Positions 1 through 13,900 are shown, counted from the stretch's first letter. The stretch is DNA of 64,000 bases from Gorsachius magnificus (GCA_034008185.1 CM067082.1:87233684-87297683); one strand, 5' to 3'. Numbers and translations: made by a program. The notes: generated by a model from the sequence alone, not told the origin.

Positions 1-390
1 ATAATAAGTAAGAACCCCACAGAGAGAGAGACTAGAATCACACTCCCAGGGCAGGAGCTGCTCTTTTTGAAGCAAAGTAACTGATGTCCCTCACCTGCTT
101 CAAGAGAAAGATCAGGTGGAATCAGATTTGCCACAGCTGTATTTGTCTGTTTGCAGGTGAGGCTCTTAGGCCACCAACGGTGGGGACGCAGGCAAGCATA
201 GGTAGTCCATAGCTGGATTTTAATAGAGGGCACTAGGCTATGGTATGGGCCTCCTCTAGCTGAGCTCATGGAAGAACCACAAATATAGCTGCAACTGATA
301 AGCCTATGGATGCACTGTGAGTGATGTACTGCCTCACTGGGGGGGCAAAGGTGCACATACCTGTATAATGAAAAAAAAAAGTTGTAAGTG

Positions 391-419
391 AGGAGACTTA
401 TGTAAAGTCTCCTAATAAA
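391..419 (+). other. 9-bp hairpin followed by AATAAA
   Basis: AGGAGACTT (391-399) and AAGTCTCCT (405-413) form a perfect 9-bp stem around a 5-nt loop, ATGTA. AATAAA follows directly at 414-419 and a 10-A run lies just upstream at 371-380. This could be the 3' end of an old retrotransposed or LTR-type sequence, or chance. No downstream GT-rich element or coding sequence confirms a working polyadenylation site. Confidence 0.25.
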
Positions 420-3400
420 GAGGTGACCAACTCTTCTGAAATCCAATCCGTATAGCTGCACGTTGGTCATGCTGTGTTGTGCGATCTTCCCTTCACCTAC
501 ACGTCTTTTTCAACACATGCATGATAATAGAGTATCTATCCGTGTTCTGACATGAATCTGCATTCTTAAAGCCTTGCATACAGCAGATGGAGAAAGATTT
601 ATAACCCATTTGCTCATATTGCAGCTATTCCTTAACTACCTCTTGCATATTATTCATTTTACTTAATAGAAGAGTATTTTGCATGCCCTGTCAAGCAACA
701 TTGCAAGACTCTTTCCAGAATAAAGAATCCTCGCCCTCCCAAATTTTCTTATGCTCCGTCATCACGTGTGTCACAGCTAATAGCTGATTAATACACGTTG
801 TTTGCACAACTGTCAGTTTATCCTCAAGTTAGCTGGATTAGACAGGGTGTTCCAGAGACTACCCTGCCACCGAATACACTTACTTCAAATTTAACATGAA
901 GTTTAATCAATAAAAGTAACAGCAATAAGTTTGTCTCATTCTGGTTTTTTTTATGCTGTAGAAATGCCTGAGTATAAAGCTTTCAGCTGTTCCTCAAGAG
1001 ATACCTTTGTCATTTATTGAGCATTTCGTGCTTCACAAGAATTCCTATTACAATGTCACAACTTAAATTTGCCTTGCCCCGATGCTCTTGAAATGCTTTA
1101 CCATCTGATGGAAAAGGAAGTACCATTTGGTGCTTGCATGTAGCTATTATCTAAATCAGCAGTGTCTGTAATCCATTTGCACATGCAAACAGTAAGAAAC
1201 CTTGAAAACAGAAAAAAATACAATTAACAAATAGAGAAAAACCTCTACTCCAAAGAACAGAGTGGAACTGCTTGTTAGGAACTTCAGTGAACAAGTCAAT
1301 ATCTCTTGCTTAAAAATGAAACGTTAGCTAAAAGTTGAATTAACTGAGTAAGCCAATTAATTGAAGTCTTAATCATGACCCATAAAAATAATAGGATTGT
1401 TTGCTTTTTTATTTTTTATGCATGTAAAGACTGTCTCATAGGCATTTTTTAAAGGAGGTGAGAGGAGAGCAGGGATTTTATGTTCACTGTTCAAGTCCTG
1501 TCTTGCCTGTCTGCCTGTGAGAACTAAAAAGCTATTTAAATTATAACATCAGAAGAGTCAAGAGCAAAAATGTCAAGTGTTTAGGAGAGAAAGGGTTTTT
1601 AGCCTTGACTGTTTTGATTTTTTCAGTTTGTTTAATTTTAGTGACTAAAAAGCATTTGGAAAGAGGATGTTTTTATTTAAAATTCAACATCCATAATACT
1701 TACATTATGGTGTGAAAGCTGCACAAGATGAGTGATATCTTGGCAGATCTCCCAGGGGCTGAAGTGGGGCACAATTTTACGCATTATTTTTAAAGCAAGC
1801 AAGTATAGGGGAAAAAAGCAGAAGAAAAAGATTCACATTTTTCATTGTAATAAATAAATAAGAGCACCAGCTTAACTCTTAAAAAAAAAAAAATCTTTGG
1901 CAGATCAGCCTTTCATGGAAGGGGTTTTGACAGACTACTGGGTCAGGTTCGTTGTCTGAAAATATCTGCCCTAAATGTAATTCAGAAATAAAAGGGGTTT
2001 GGGGATAGTGGTGGTAATTGTTTTTTTGAGTCAGGAATTTGACAGAGACCCAACCTTTCATCTTACCTGAAGGATTTACTAAAATTCACGGTCTGAAATA
2101 GGACCTCAAATTCAGACCATAGCACCATGGCAGACTCTTTCTCATTGGAAACGGCGAGAACCTTTCCTCTTACTTTTAATACTTATTTAGTGATTTTTAT
2201 GCAGCACCAGTAACACCATTATCTCAGCATTGACAGAATGAATATTAGCTGTAAATTCTCTTCTTTGAGACATTTAAACCTTTGCTGGATAAAATGTGAT
2301 ACTAATTAAGAAATAATCCTGCACAGTAGTAAAAGACGTTAGGTCTTTATGAGTAAAAGTGGTTTCTCCATTTTTAATATTTTTAAATCTGTGGTAGGCA
2401 TAGGATAATGTTCTTAATTTGTTACTTTTTAGTAGAAGATCAAAGCGCATTATAAATTAACCTTGATTTCAACAATACATTTTCTTCACATTCTCTAGGC
2501 CTGGGGTTTTTTGAAGTCATCAGTAAGCTTCGGGTGGGGTGTGTAAAGCAATATGTGCTCCCTCTGTGGCCAAAAAGTAATATAAGTAAATTTCCATGGT
2601 TGTTAACTTAAGTGTAAACATTTTTAATCTTAAAATCTTGTGTAAAATGATTGACTTAACTTTCCAAATGTGCTCAGGTACGATGACGATGGGCAAAGCA
2701 TGACATCCAAACTCAGGAGGTCGTGTTAGAGAGAGGATTGTTCAGCACATGGGTGGCTGCTTTAATTTATAGTTCCCCACTCTCAGCAGCTCTGGGATCA
2801 GCTTTGTGCAGCAGAGTTCCCCATTCTTAACCATGCCAAGGCATGTATTTGGGGAGCTGTGTATTCACATGCTTATTTCATGTCCCTGGAGCTGAGCTGC
2901 TTGATTACTCACATACTTAAACACATGCTTAACTTTAACAGCTTTGTTAAACTGGGGACTAATTCACTTACAGTCAGTCTCAGTTTTGTGCAATAGGGAT
3001 ATACATTTAAAAAAAAAAAAAAAGAGAACAAAAGGAACAAACCAAAAAGGATGTATGAGCTTAAAACAGGCTTTAGGGAGATTTGAGACATTCAAGTCCA
3101 CCATTGAATCTAACCCATAATGTTTCTGCCCTGTTTCTTCTATGGCTTTGAGTTAAAACTGCTTTTCTTCCAAACCATGGGCAAACCCATTAATCACTAA
3201 GGGCAGTAGTAACAGTGGCAGTATATGACAGGCGTTGGTAATGAGAGAAAAATAGGCTCTGTAAATGCAATACTTTATTCAACATTGCACACTACTTTAG
3301 CCTAACTGTTGTTTTGGAAGGTGAAAAGGTGTATTTATGGAACTGTTAGTAAGTAGGGTATAGAATGACTTCTGATCCCTATTATGCCATTTTCTCTCTG

Positions 3401-3887
3401 GGTGGTTTTTTTTAAGTAATTTGGCTGAACAAAGATAAATTTCAACATACTATTCCCACACATCTATTTTTTAACTGTGTGATGTTTCGCAGGTTGACAT
3501 CACATGGAATCACCTCATACTGTTCACAGAATTATTTCAGTCCAGTAATAAAGAGCAGAAAAGTACCTATCAGAAAACAGAAAAATGAGCAGATGGACAA
3601 AACTGCAAATATTATTTCAGTTTCATCTAATTAATTGCAGAAGCAGAAAGATTCTCTCAGTATCAGCATTTGTGAATGCCGATGCTGATCTGTGTGCCCC
3701 AGAGAACAGTCCTCAGAAAGGGTTCCTTTGGACTAATTGCATCTACAGGATGGACAGAGAGCCAGTTTATTTCTCTAAAAGCGGTTTTCTGAATAAAAAT
3801 AAAGCTCCTTATTTTTGGAGACAGCCTCCAACCAACCTTTAAAACACAGCTGTTCTCTGTTCTCACCTCTCTTATATTTTTTTTTCT

Positions 3888-3902
3888 ATTATTATTATTA
3901 TT
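3888..3902. repeat. (ATT)5 microsatellite
   Basis: Five uninterrupted ATT units follow a pyrimidine-rich stretch. It is a short simple repeat with no visible role. Confidence 0.7.
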
Positions 3903-6397
3903 CCTTTTTGTTTGCAAACACTCATTGTATCCTAGCAGGATTTACTGATATCCTGCAGTGGGACAGTAAGCCCCCAAGAGGAATGGGTTTACAGGAACCT
4001 CTTATGTCCCATTTTCCAGCTGTGGGGAAGTGATTCTCAGGGAAGGGAAAATGACTTGTCTAAAATCACACAGTGAGATTAATGATAGAGCCAAGCATTG
4101 AACATTTAGGCTGTGGTCAGATGATCACTAAGATTGGATTTATGCATTACTGGATCACCTGGCAATACAAATTTGGTGCAGACAGGCATGCATTCCTGTT
4201 GAATTATTCACAGCACATCAGATAGTGCTTATGTCAGCTGGTGCCATAAGATAGCCCAGAGTACCACAAATCCCATATGCCATTCATTCTCATCTCTCAA
4301 GTGTAGTTTGGGATGATGGCCTGTTGCACTGTGGTAGGAAAGTTAGCTCCTGCCTATGAGGCTATTATTACCACAGGAACAACCCTAGAAAGTCACCATG
4401 TCACAAGTAAGGTGCTGTTTGCATGTCACCACGTGCCAGGGCATCACAGCTTCCAGGAGGCAGTAGGTGGCAACATGGATCTGTTGCTGGCTATGTCCCT
4501 GGAAGTGGCCCTTTCCTACTAGAGTCTGGTGCTAGAGACGTGCAGATGTGATGCCCAGGGAATGGTGTTGCAGGCTGGGCTGCACAAGCATGGAAGGAGG
4601 AGCAGGGGACAGAACCGGTTGTTTTGTCAAACCTTTTCTCATTGCTGATAAAACAGTACAGTAAGGCCATGGAGTTGCATCTTCCTGTTCCCTGAAGCAT
4701 CTGGGTCTTTGAGAAGAGCTATGACTACCAGCAGAAGGTTATACTACAAATATGGGGAGAACTTGTGAAAGGAAATGTTCCCAAATATCTGCTTCCAGCT
4801 GTTTCTCAGGAAGGTGCCCACCCAAGTAGCAATGCCCACTGAACACTGAGGAGAAAGGGACTTTAGCTATCTGGGAGGTGGCAGGTCTTGACTCCTAACA
4901 CTTAGGTCCCAATCAATTTGGGGCTGAAAAGTCAGTTAGACAGTGATGAAGTTCAGAATGCTCTTTGGAAGCACCCCAGCTCAAGATGTGAGTGTGACAT
5001 GCAGGAATTCAGAGCCAGCGTTGCTCAACTGAGTATGTATCCTCTCCTGTGTTGTGACCTGTCCTGATGGTTTGTCAACATCTCGGGTCACTGCAACATT
5101 GTGCTGGTGTCAGAGACCTCATGAAGCTTGTGTTCTTTGTACTCCTCAACTAATGCCCTGGAGACAGGACAGTCTGCTGTCATGGTCAACCACTCATGCA
5201 ATTTGGTGCTTCCAAAAATATCCCATGTCACACTTACACTTCTCCTGAGAATCCTGGTGTACAGTGCTCGCACCTAGTTGGGGTTGTCTTTCCAGGGCCT
5301 GTCCACTGCAATCTTGAAGCATGCAGTGCCTTACTGACCTGCTGGGCCGGGCCCTGGCTTGGAGTCACTTCAGGTGGGAGGCAGCAAACTATGGCTGTCG
5401 GCATCGATGTGTCCAACTGCTCAACCTTGAGACAAAACCAAGGTTATGGGGCTCAATGAAAATAAGATCCTCATCTGTGGAATGTCGTAGCACACCATAT
5501 GTGAGGTCATAGGCTGGGGGAGTGAGGTCATGGTGATGACTGGTGTGATGGTAGGAAAAATGGCACTGGTAAGGAAAGTGTCAAGCATCAGTAAACTTAC
5601 AAACAGGTGGAACAAGGTATGGGTTCAGCCTGCTTATCACATCAAGAGACTGTCACTTCAAAGTGCAGGGAACAGGATGAGAAAAAAAAGGGACTGGTTA
5701 ATGCTCTAGAGACTACAGGGGGATCTACTAATGAAGTAAGATGGTCGGCTAATACTCAGTTAAATCATATATTCTGCTAAGTTAAAGTTCCACTATTTTT
5801 TAAAAATAAATGTCAATGATTTTCACTTTTGGTCATCTTGTTTCTGATTTGGGTTTAGGTGCTCTAAAACTGAAATAAGCACAGTATCTCTAGGCATCTC
5901 CTTGGCTTCTCTACATAGCCAGGTTGTACGTGCTCTCCCAAGTTCAGCAAACTGTGATCACTGCAACACATTCAAAGATGGCATGATGCAATTGTACCAT
6001 ATATCATTCCTCACAATATCTTGAGTGGTTGAGTAGACAGGCAAAGCTTTAGTTATCTATCTTGATCTATAAAAACATTCTTTACTTTGCAAAGCCTTCA
6101 TACACATATTTATCAGTGTGTACGTATAGTTCATTTCTAGGATGCAGTTGTGATTGAAACATTAGAACAGATTGCAGCCAGAGATTTAAAAGAGTATGGT
6201 CTCCAAGAATCAGCAATTTATCACACAGGATGTACTGTTCGTCAGGAAATAAGGGTGTAGTCAGAATTACTACTGCAAATGCATCTAGAGAAGTTTAAGA
6301 AGTTACCTCTCCCGGCTCTTTGTGATCACTTCTTAATTTTAAGACAGAGCTGCCAGCACAAACCTGTTTCAGTTCATCCAGCTCAACCTAAATCAGA

Positions 6398-6822
6398 GAT
6401 AGAATCATAGAATCATAGAATAGTTTGGATTGGATGGGACCTTTAAAGGTTATCTAATCTGACCCCCCTGCAATGTGCAGGGAAATCTTAAACTCGATCA
6501 GGTTGCTCCGAGCCCTGTCCAACCTGACCTTGAGTGTTCCCAGGGATGGGGCATCTACCACCTCTCTGGGAAACCTGTTCCAGTGTTTCACCACCCTCAT
6601 CATAAAAGATTTCTTCCTTAGATCTAGTCTAAGTCTACCCTCTTTTAGTTTAAAACCATTACCCCTCGTCCTATCAATACAGGCCCTACAAAAAAGTCTG
6701 TCCCCATCTTTCTTATAAGTCCTCTTTAAGTTTTGAAAAGTCACAATAAGGTCTTCGCGGAGCCTTCTCTTCTCCAGGCCGAACAACCCCAACTCCCTCA
6801 GCCTTTCCTCATGGGAGATGAA
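6398..6822 (-). mobile_element. CR1-a: 5'-truncated CR1 LINE, 3' fragment
   Basis: Read on the minus strand, the element ends in repeated ATTCTATG octamers (seen here as CATAGAAT at 6406-6413 and 6414-6421), the CR1 3' signature. Before that lie the usual 3' UTR and the last part of ORF2. The 5' end fades out near 6822, just after the coding sequence for the conserved block GLEKRRLREDL. The rest of ORF2, ORF1 and the 5' UTR are absent, as expected when reverse transcription stops early. It differs from the CR1-c/d/f group at many positions and looks like an older or different lineage. Confidence 0.93.
6454..6792 (-). pseudogene. CR1 ORF2 C-terminal remnant (copy a)
   Basis: The minus-strand frame encodes the extreme C-terminal region of the CR1 ORF2 polyprotein, after the reverse-transcriptase domain. 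Recognisable blocks are GLFGLEKRRLREDL, DRTRGNGFKLKEGR and [15 protein letters not shown], matching the same blocks in the near-complete copy at 41.7-45.9 kb. The frame reads past the normal ORF2 end (SNLI) into 3' UTR sequence because the usual stop has mutated. No catalytic domain remains, so no function is expected. Confidence 0.88.
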
Positions 6823-8544
6823 GGTGACTTGAGAAGACCTGGCTGATTAGGCATTGAATCTATTAGGATTTACATAATCTGTTCTGGTGGCTCAACTGTG
6901 GATTGGTAACCACCAGCTGAAAGATGGTAAATGACAACTGGGGACAGTAATGAATGGTTAGAGGTTCTAATATCTTGAAGGTTCCAATTACTGCGGTTGC
7001 GACTCTGTGACTATGCCTGAAGACAGAGTGTGGGAGTGACTTGACTCTGCCAGTGACTAAGCAATTAGCCCCAAAGGCGACATGGCACATTTCTCTGTGC
7101 CTCCATTTCCCATTGGCGGAAGCAGAACAGTGCTGTGCATTCACTTTCACTTAGCACATTCTGCTTTGACACTAAGTGTGAGGATTCAACATTAAACAGG
7201 AATTTCTCAAACACATCATGAGGGAGCTAGGCATCTACTGAAATATAACTAAAATGGTAGTTAGAAATTACTGGAGATGAGCCCACGTCCTTGCAGTAAC
7301 AGCAGTTACACTTCATCTCCTTTATATCCTCTTTTTCATATAGAGAGATCAGAAAGACCTTATTTTCCCATATTAAGATCACATGGCAAGCCTTTTCTTG
7401 GAGTAAAATGCCTGCTAAAACATTTTGGTTTATGTAAAGGCACAAAGTGGTATTACCTATGGGGCTTCGGGCTGCAGGGGCCTCCAGGCAAAATACTCTA
7501 CATGCTGAAGAGGAAATGCAGTTACTGAAGTCAAGTTTATGTTTTTTAACCTATTTTTCTTGAGATAACTTTGTCAGATTGTCAAACAAACTCTCCAAAG
7601 GGATTTGAGTCACAACCACATTAAACTGGAATCCAATCTTGTTATGCTGGCCTCAGCGAGTGGATATTCCCTCTGAGCAAGCCTGCACTGTATTAAGCTG
7701 CCTTCTGTTTCTTCAACCTAAGCTGTGAATGTATAATCATATTTCCTTTTGAAAATGACTTGTTTTTCTTCATTACAGAAACAGGATTGATTTTCCTACA
7801 GTGTGTTACACTTGTCGAAGCAACTATAATCAAATTTCAGTGTAATGTCCCTACACAAGTAATTCCCACAATTAAAACTGTAACCATTCTGGATACCTGT
7901 TGGGTTGGATTCTAATCTTCATATCTATCTGGAATAAGCCCACTGAGAACATGAGCCAAATCCACAGCCTGTGCAAATCAAAGCCACTGAAGCCCCATCT
8001 GTGAATACCAACTATAGATAAGAACTACCTACTTTCAGTGAAATAAACAGAGTCACTCATTAATACTGGTGTGACAAAAGGAGAAAATTGGACCAGTAAG
8101 TCAAAATAAATTCCCTTTCACATCAGTGAATGACAGAAGCTACATAGTTTTTAAAATTTTCCAGTATTCAAAGCATTCCCTCCTCTAACCCTAAATAAAA
8201 TTAAGTGGAGGTGGATACAAGGATCGCGATGTTTCAGTATTTAGCTCAGGAGAAGCTTCAGTGGATGGAGAACTCCCATGCCAAGCCACAGTAAGAGCAC
8301 ACAGGCTCAACAGGCTGTATTTTGGGTGAACAGCCTTGCAATTTAATGAAGACATTTAGGTCAGTCTTGAAAAAAGCATGGGCTAACGCTGTGTCCCTTT
8401 TTATGTGTGAACCTCAAGTGCTGCCTTTGCTGCCTCCTCAGCCAGTCCATGATTTCTTTCTAAAATCCTGTGATTAAGCTGCCATGTCTACTCATAAGGA
8501 ATATGGAGCACAAAATCTAGGCAAAGTTCAGTTCTGAAAAAAAA

Positions 8545-8582
8545 CCAAACCAACCCAAAACCAAACCAACCCAAAACCAAAC
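8545..8582. repeat. 16-bp tandem repeat, about 2.4 copies
   Basis: The unit CCAAACCAACCCAAAA occurs at 8545-8560 and 8561-8576 and begins again at 8577. The strand is almost pure A and C, and is preceded by a short A-run. It is a small minisatellite that has probably grown by replication slippage. Confidence 0.85.
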
Positions 8583-9574
8583 AAGAAACCCCAACACATT
8601 TAAAAACACCTTTTGTAGGGCTTTACCTTTCCCCAAGTTTCTTCCCGTTGTGATCTGTACCTTTGGAGGCTTTTCTTCTTCCTTTGTCTTCCTCCATCAG
8701 AAAAGTCCCAACTGAGTGGACTTTCAAAGAGATATTTTCAGGATTGCTGAAGAAGTCCCTCTTAGCTGACCTGTCCTCAAATATCTGCAAAATGGAGATT
8801 AAAATCAAACCCAGCGAAGAGGTGCAAACCACTCTGTGATATTACTAAAATGCATCCTAAATTGGTTTACAGCTGGCTGGCTGCTTCCTCTTAGTTCAGG
8901 AAACTGATTATATGAACAGTTCTAAATAACACATTCAAAATAAAACATGAATTGATACTGAATACTCATTCCATATAGTGATAACACAAGGACGTCTTAG
9001 CTCCTTACCAGATTTACCTGCAGGTCATTCTCCAGACTTTGAGTAATCATTTATAGCCCTAGTAAGGGTGCACCAGTTTGTTCAAATTTGTTCTGATTTG
9101 TTCAAATTCCTGGATAAAACTTCTGAGAGAAGGCAAATAGGGCTGCTTTCCCAAGGACATCATGCCTTTCCCGTGTACCAGTCACTGACAAGGAAACCAC
9201 AATTCTCCTTCAGTTGATGGATGCTCATTCACATGTTCTGTGTCTCCCTCTCCTCTATCATACACACATACCCAAGCACATACATGCACATGCACACACC
9301 CACATATGCCTGCAAAATGCTGAGAACCTAAGCTAATAGCAAGTAATTAAGAGAAAATGCATTTTAAATATAAAGCTGAATCACAGCTCCCACTGCCTGG
9401 CAGCAGTTAGGTGATACAAAACCAACTACAAACTTGCCCTAAAGGGCAACTCGGTTTCCTCCATTACAGTGGGATGAATGTTTAAATCTGCTCAAACAGC
9501 AGTGCTGCTGAATTTGCAGCTCCCCCTCTTTTCTGAAGGTCATGCAGCCTGACCTCCTTACAGATATATACAGC

Positions 9575-9612
9575 TGCATGTGTGCGCGCACACACACACA
9601 CACACACACACA
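9575..9612. repeat. (CA)12 tract with CGCGC core
   Basis: Twelve CA units (9589-9612) follow TGTGCGCG, so that 38 bp (9575-9612) alternate strictly between pyrimidine and purine. Such alternation, especially with a CGCGC centre, is the classic sequence able to adopt Z-DNA under torsional stress. It is also a likely polymorphic microsatellite. Confidence 0.9.
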
Positions 9613-10419
9613 AGTGAGTAAAAATAAACAGGGTATTTGCCAGTGTGCCTTTCACTTACATCCACTTAGTATTATCTATTGTAGTCATTCCATTGGAGAA
9701 CATCATGTTATTAAGGGAGGCCAGCTCTGCCAAGTGTTAGTCCCCCAGAGGGGACTCACCCATGTGTTAAACATTTTAGCTCTCATAATAGAAGGCTATG
9801 CTCTATATTTCAATGACAATTCACTTAGTGTTTACAGATGAGATACTTGGGAGTGCATCCCAGCAAGCAGCGCTTGCTTTTGATACCAAGAGAGTGGTCA
9901 ATAAAATAATGTAGTGCATACTGTTTGTGAGACAGATGCGTCTTGTGGCAGCCAGCAAACCAGATACTCAAGTTCATCTCAGGCACTTAATGTGTGCGTC
10001 AGCCTTGCCGAGTTATGGAGAACCCTGAACACACTTGACTTCTAGAGGCATCAAGTATTTAGGAGAGTGGAGTGGCTGGAGAGCGTCAGAAAGGTACTGT
10101 CCTTTTACAATTAGGCAAATAAACTCTTTTCTACAGAACGGTCATGATGAAGGCATCCTGTAACAGAAATGATGGAAGTATCTCAGGCTGCTTCATCAGC
10201 TTTAGAAGGGAGAGCAGACTTCACACAACCTTGTTGCTATAAGCAGAGAGTATGTAAACATGACGGAGATAAAAAGCAGGGAATTACAGGAGGGAATTAC
10301 AGATTCCTCATGGAGTCTTTTGCCAGTACTCTTCAAAAAACAGTCTGGCATCCTGAAGCAGCATCCACTTCAGAAGAACATTCCAGTTTTGGTTTCCTTT
10401 AAGTAGATTTGACTTTGTC

Positions 10420-10910
10420 TCATTTAAAGCAAATGTGTTGCTTTGTTGACATGAAAGTTTTGGTGACACACCACCCTAATTGTCCGCTGCTCTAGAGAAG
10501 CACAAACCTGCAGATGATGCTCTATGACATGTTTTTGCGCTTCTCGTTGTTATAGTTTTCCACCAACTGATCATCACAGCAAGTCAACCTGCAAATAAGT
10601 ACTCCTGAGCACTTTAATGAGGCCCTTATCTCTGGCCAACTTAGGAATACTCATTGGGCTCTCCCCTGTTGAACAGCAGCAACTCCAAATAACCGTCCCA
10701 TTAAAACAAATGCGCTGCTGTCAGAGATGTCAGGTTGAAGGGGCGGCAGGCTTCTGAAGCCACTGTTGCATCATTCTTTTGCAGGGCCAAGGTACAATGC
10801 TTACCCGAGTGATTAGAGCAATTACTCAGCACTGTTTGTCACAGTCAATCAGATCTGACCAGCATGAACACAGCCGTGACCTAGACCTGCCTCTCTAGCA
10901 AAGCGTTATT
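10420..10910. promoter_or_regulatory. Possible conserved non-coding element
   Basis: This roughly 490-bp block lacks simple repeats and has no convincing open frame. It contains many words resembling vertebrate enhancer sites, including TAATTG-like homeodomain words, CATTTAAAG, AGATGATGCTC and ATCATCACAGC. Its texture is denser than the flanks. The call rests on composition alone, with no alignment behind it. Confidence 0.2.
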
Positions 10911-13900
10911 ATTGGTTGTCATCTTTGTCTATGCATGTGCCTAAGTTGGGAATGCACTCAGAAAACTTCCTAGCAATTATTTCTCTTTTGTTTTTCTCCT
11001 TGATGGGGCTCTCCAGTCATCTGGTGCATGCTTTCTTCTCCTTCTGTCTTTCTGCCTGTGTTCCTGCTGACATGCACTGTGACTTTCCGCCAATGAGTTA
11101 ACTGGCAAAAGCCACTTGGGGGTCAGTAACATCACCCCTTCTCTGTTGTTAGTTTAGCACGAACTAGAGAAGGCTGCTCATTGGGAGCTAATGGAAGATA
11201 AGAGAGAAACCCCAGTCTTAGTAAGTCCAGATCTCTGTACATCTTCTTTACAGCATTTTCTATTGCAAATGCAATCTAGTGTGAGTATTCCATAGCAGAC
11301 TGCTTATTAAGACTTAAAAATGCAGATAAAAACATACTGATCAAATTCATGTAAAGAAAGTTCTGTGATTTGTTTTTGTATGGCTGGAATCAGGGTATTT
11401 AAGAAGAATTATGCTTGAACCACTGACTGACATTGCCTGGCCCCTGTACATGGCTACTGGTTCTCACTCTTGCTCTTCATTTCATCTTAAGCTTTGCTTG
11501 AGATCTGCAGGAAAGCACAGGCAGGCCCATCTCTGCTCTCTACTCTTCTGCTTTCTCTATATGGACAAAAGTATCCAGCTGTGCTGCACCTCTGAAGTGC
11601 CACCTTCCCTCCTCTTTTTTCTTTTTTTTCTTATGCACATTGAGGAAAGATACTTCATCAGTATTATCAAAGAAAGAGCCAAAAGGCATAGAGACATATG
11701 TTCCAGGTGGCTGAGATGCCACAGTGATATAACTTCAGCCAGATGAATGGGTGAGGAAACTTGAAACTGCCTAGTATTATTCAACAGCACGCTCATACAA
11801 ATATCCTGCATCCAGGTGTGTGAGGGAGACTATAGGACATAATTTCATGCAGGTGATATCACAGAGGTTCTTACACTGATTCCATCAGCTGTTAGTGAGG
11901 AAAATAATGACAATATTTGTCGTGACAATAAGCTTGTGACAATATTATGTGTGTGAACAACAAGACTTCAAATCTCAGTAAGGGCAAGATCTTAAATGTG
12001 CATTGTTGTGATTATTGTTACTAAGAAAAATGCCTGCACTGTTACTTGCAGCTATTACTGGTAATGAAGGAATAAAGGGCCCTCTGATCACCAACAATCC
12101 CAGCAGCAACTTTGTCACATCAATACAGTAATTTCAGTATTGCTTTTAAAACAGTTGTTCAAAGCAATCAGTTAGCAATATAGGATTAAACACAAAAATG
12201 TTTTGTAATTCTTTTCCCAGAGAGTAGCTACATACTGCACAGTTTATAATACAGACTATGCTTTATGATAGCCTAAGGACCCTGAATTGTAGAGAGTTTC
12301 CCAAATACTTTGCTAGAATCGGGAAACATATCTACCTTACACAGACCACTGGCGATGATTCTTTCACAAACTCCTTGAACTATCGTCGCTCAGCTTGGCT
12401 GAATCAGAAGCTCAGCACTCTGATACTCTGTGGATACCATGGAAAAAGGTATTGGGATGCAGGGCACAATAAAGAGTATTTCAGTGCTCTGACTTCAGGG
12501 ATAAAAAACTGTGATGCTTTGTAGCTTGTCAGATCCTTAAATCCTTTGAAAAGGTTTAAGGATAAAAGCCTACTGATAGCTAGAAAATAATACACATTTG
12601 CAATAACAGACTAAAATTACAAATACGTGAAGTAAGAAAATGTATTACTAAGATTATACTTAATAATAAGTATCCTTCTTAGCTGGTTTAGCATCTCAGC
12701 TGCCTGTCAGACTGGCTGATTAGCCTTTACAATGTACCCCAGGGCTGGCACACCCTCACAAAATCTTGAAGTTATATCTTTTTTCTCACTAGTAAAGGTG
12801 GTTGCCAGAGCCATCCAGTACAACTGCTCTGCACAACCTGTCTCTTACATGGCTCAGAAAAGAGTAATTGTCTTTTCCTGTTCACCCTCCTTTATGGACA
12901 GTAAGGAGGTAATGCAGGGGATCCATTCTTTTACCTTTCCTTTAAGGTTACCGATTGCTTATCTTAACTGGCAAATTCCTGGCTTCAGCTTTAATCTCTC
13001 TATTCTTGCAGTCTAGGACACAATAGCAAAGCTTTATAAATATTACAGTGGTTGTCAGTAGATGCATCTTATTAAATGTACGGTAATCAGGCTTTTAACA
13101 CCAACCTATGGTTTCTAATTAAAAGTGAAGGATGAAATCCTGGTTTTGATTTGGTAGAATCCTCGTGCTTGCTGTTAGTTAAGGGAGTTCACTAGGGTCC
13201 TTTCACACCTCAAAGGCAAAGCTAGATATTCTGAGGGCAACCAGAACCACACCAGAACTCTGTCATCTGAGTCAGTCTCATGCTGACCATTTGCACTGAC
13301 TGTTGTGACATTTCTTTAGTCTGGGCAGGAAAAAAGAGAACGTTGGTACAGACTTACTTACGTATTCTTTTAAATAATTACTAGCAGATGGATGGTCATG
13401 AAGGCAATATGGCTTATAAAATAGCTAAAGAACTTCCAGGGTTCAAAGGATTGAATATATGCATTCTCTAATCTAAGAACTGAGTTTAATTACATGGCTG
13501 CAAAATGGGTTTTAATCGATTAACTTGTTTTCTGCTGTGCAGCTGAGAGGTTGCTATAGGGGTATTGCTACTTCTGCTGCAACTTCTCCCCTTGTAAGAA
13601 GTGGTTTGAGAGCATGTGCTGATATCCTCAGAGAACCCGCTGAATTCGGTGATTCTCCACATGGGTGAATGCACTGCAGGACTGGAGCCTTAATGGAGCT
13701 TAAACCGGCACATGCTCTTTCTCACTGTTGGACTGCCCTCAAGTTTGCAGACTGTACAGGTGGACATGCTTCTGTTGTTGGTGAAAGACATTATAGTATA
13801 GACCCTACTGTGAAACTCAAGGAACCAGTGGAGACTACTGAAGTCAGTGGAAGTGTTAAGCATACATAGAAGACAGAGCCAAGCCATCAACTTGGTAGAT

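Larger units (their letters stand above)
1..6397. other. Non-coding stretch, no gene recognised
   Basis: No reading frame here has a recognisable domain, a convincing start or paired splice sites; the open frames are short and overlap on both strands. Small features seen are a hairpin followed by AATAAA near 391-419, a run of 13 A near 1880, a 15-A run at 3009-3023 and an (ATT)5 tract at 3888-3902. The part from about 4250 to 5650 looks somewhat richer in G and C than its surroundings, but I cannot assign it to a gene or repeat family. It could be intron or intergenic DNA. Confidence 0.6.
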
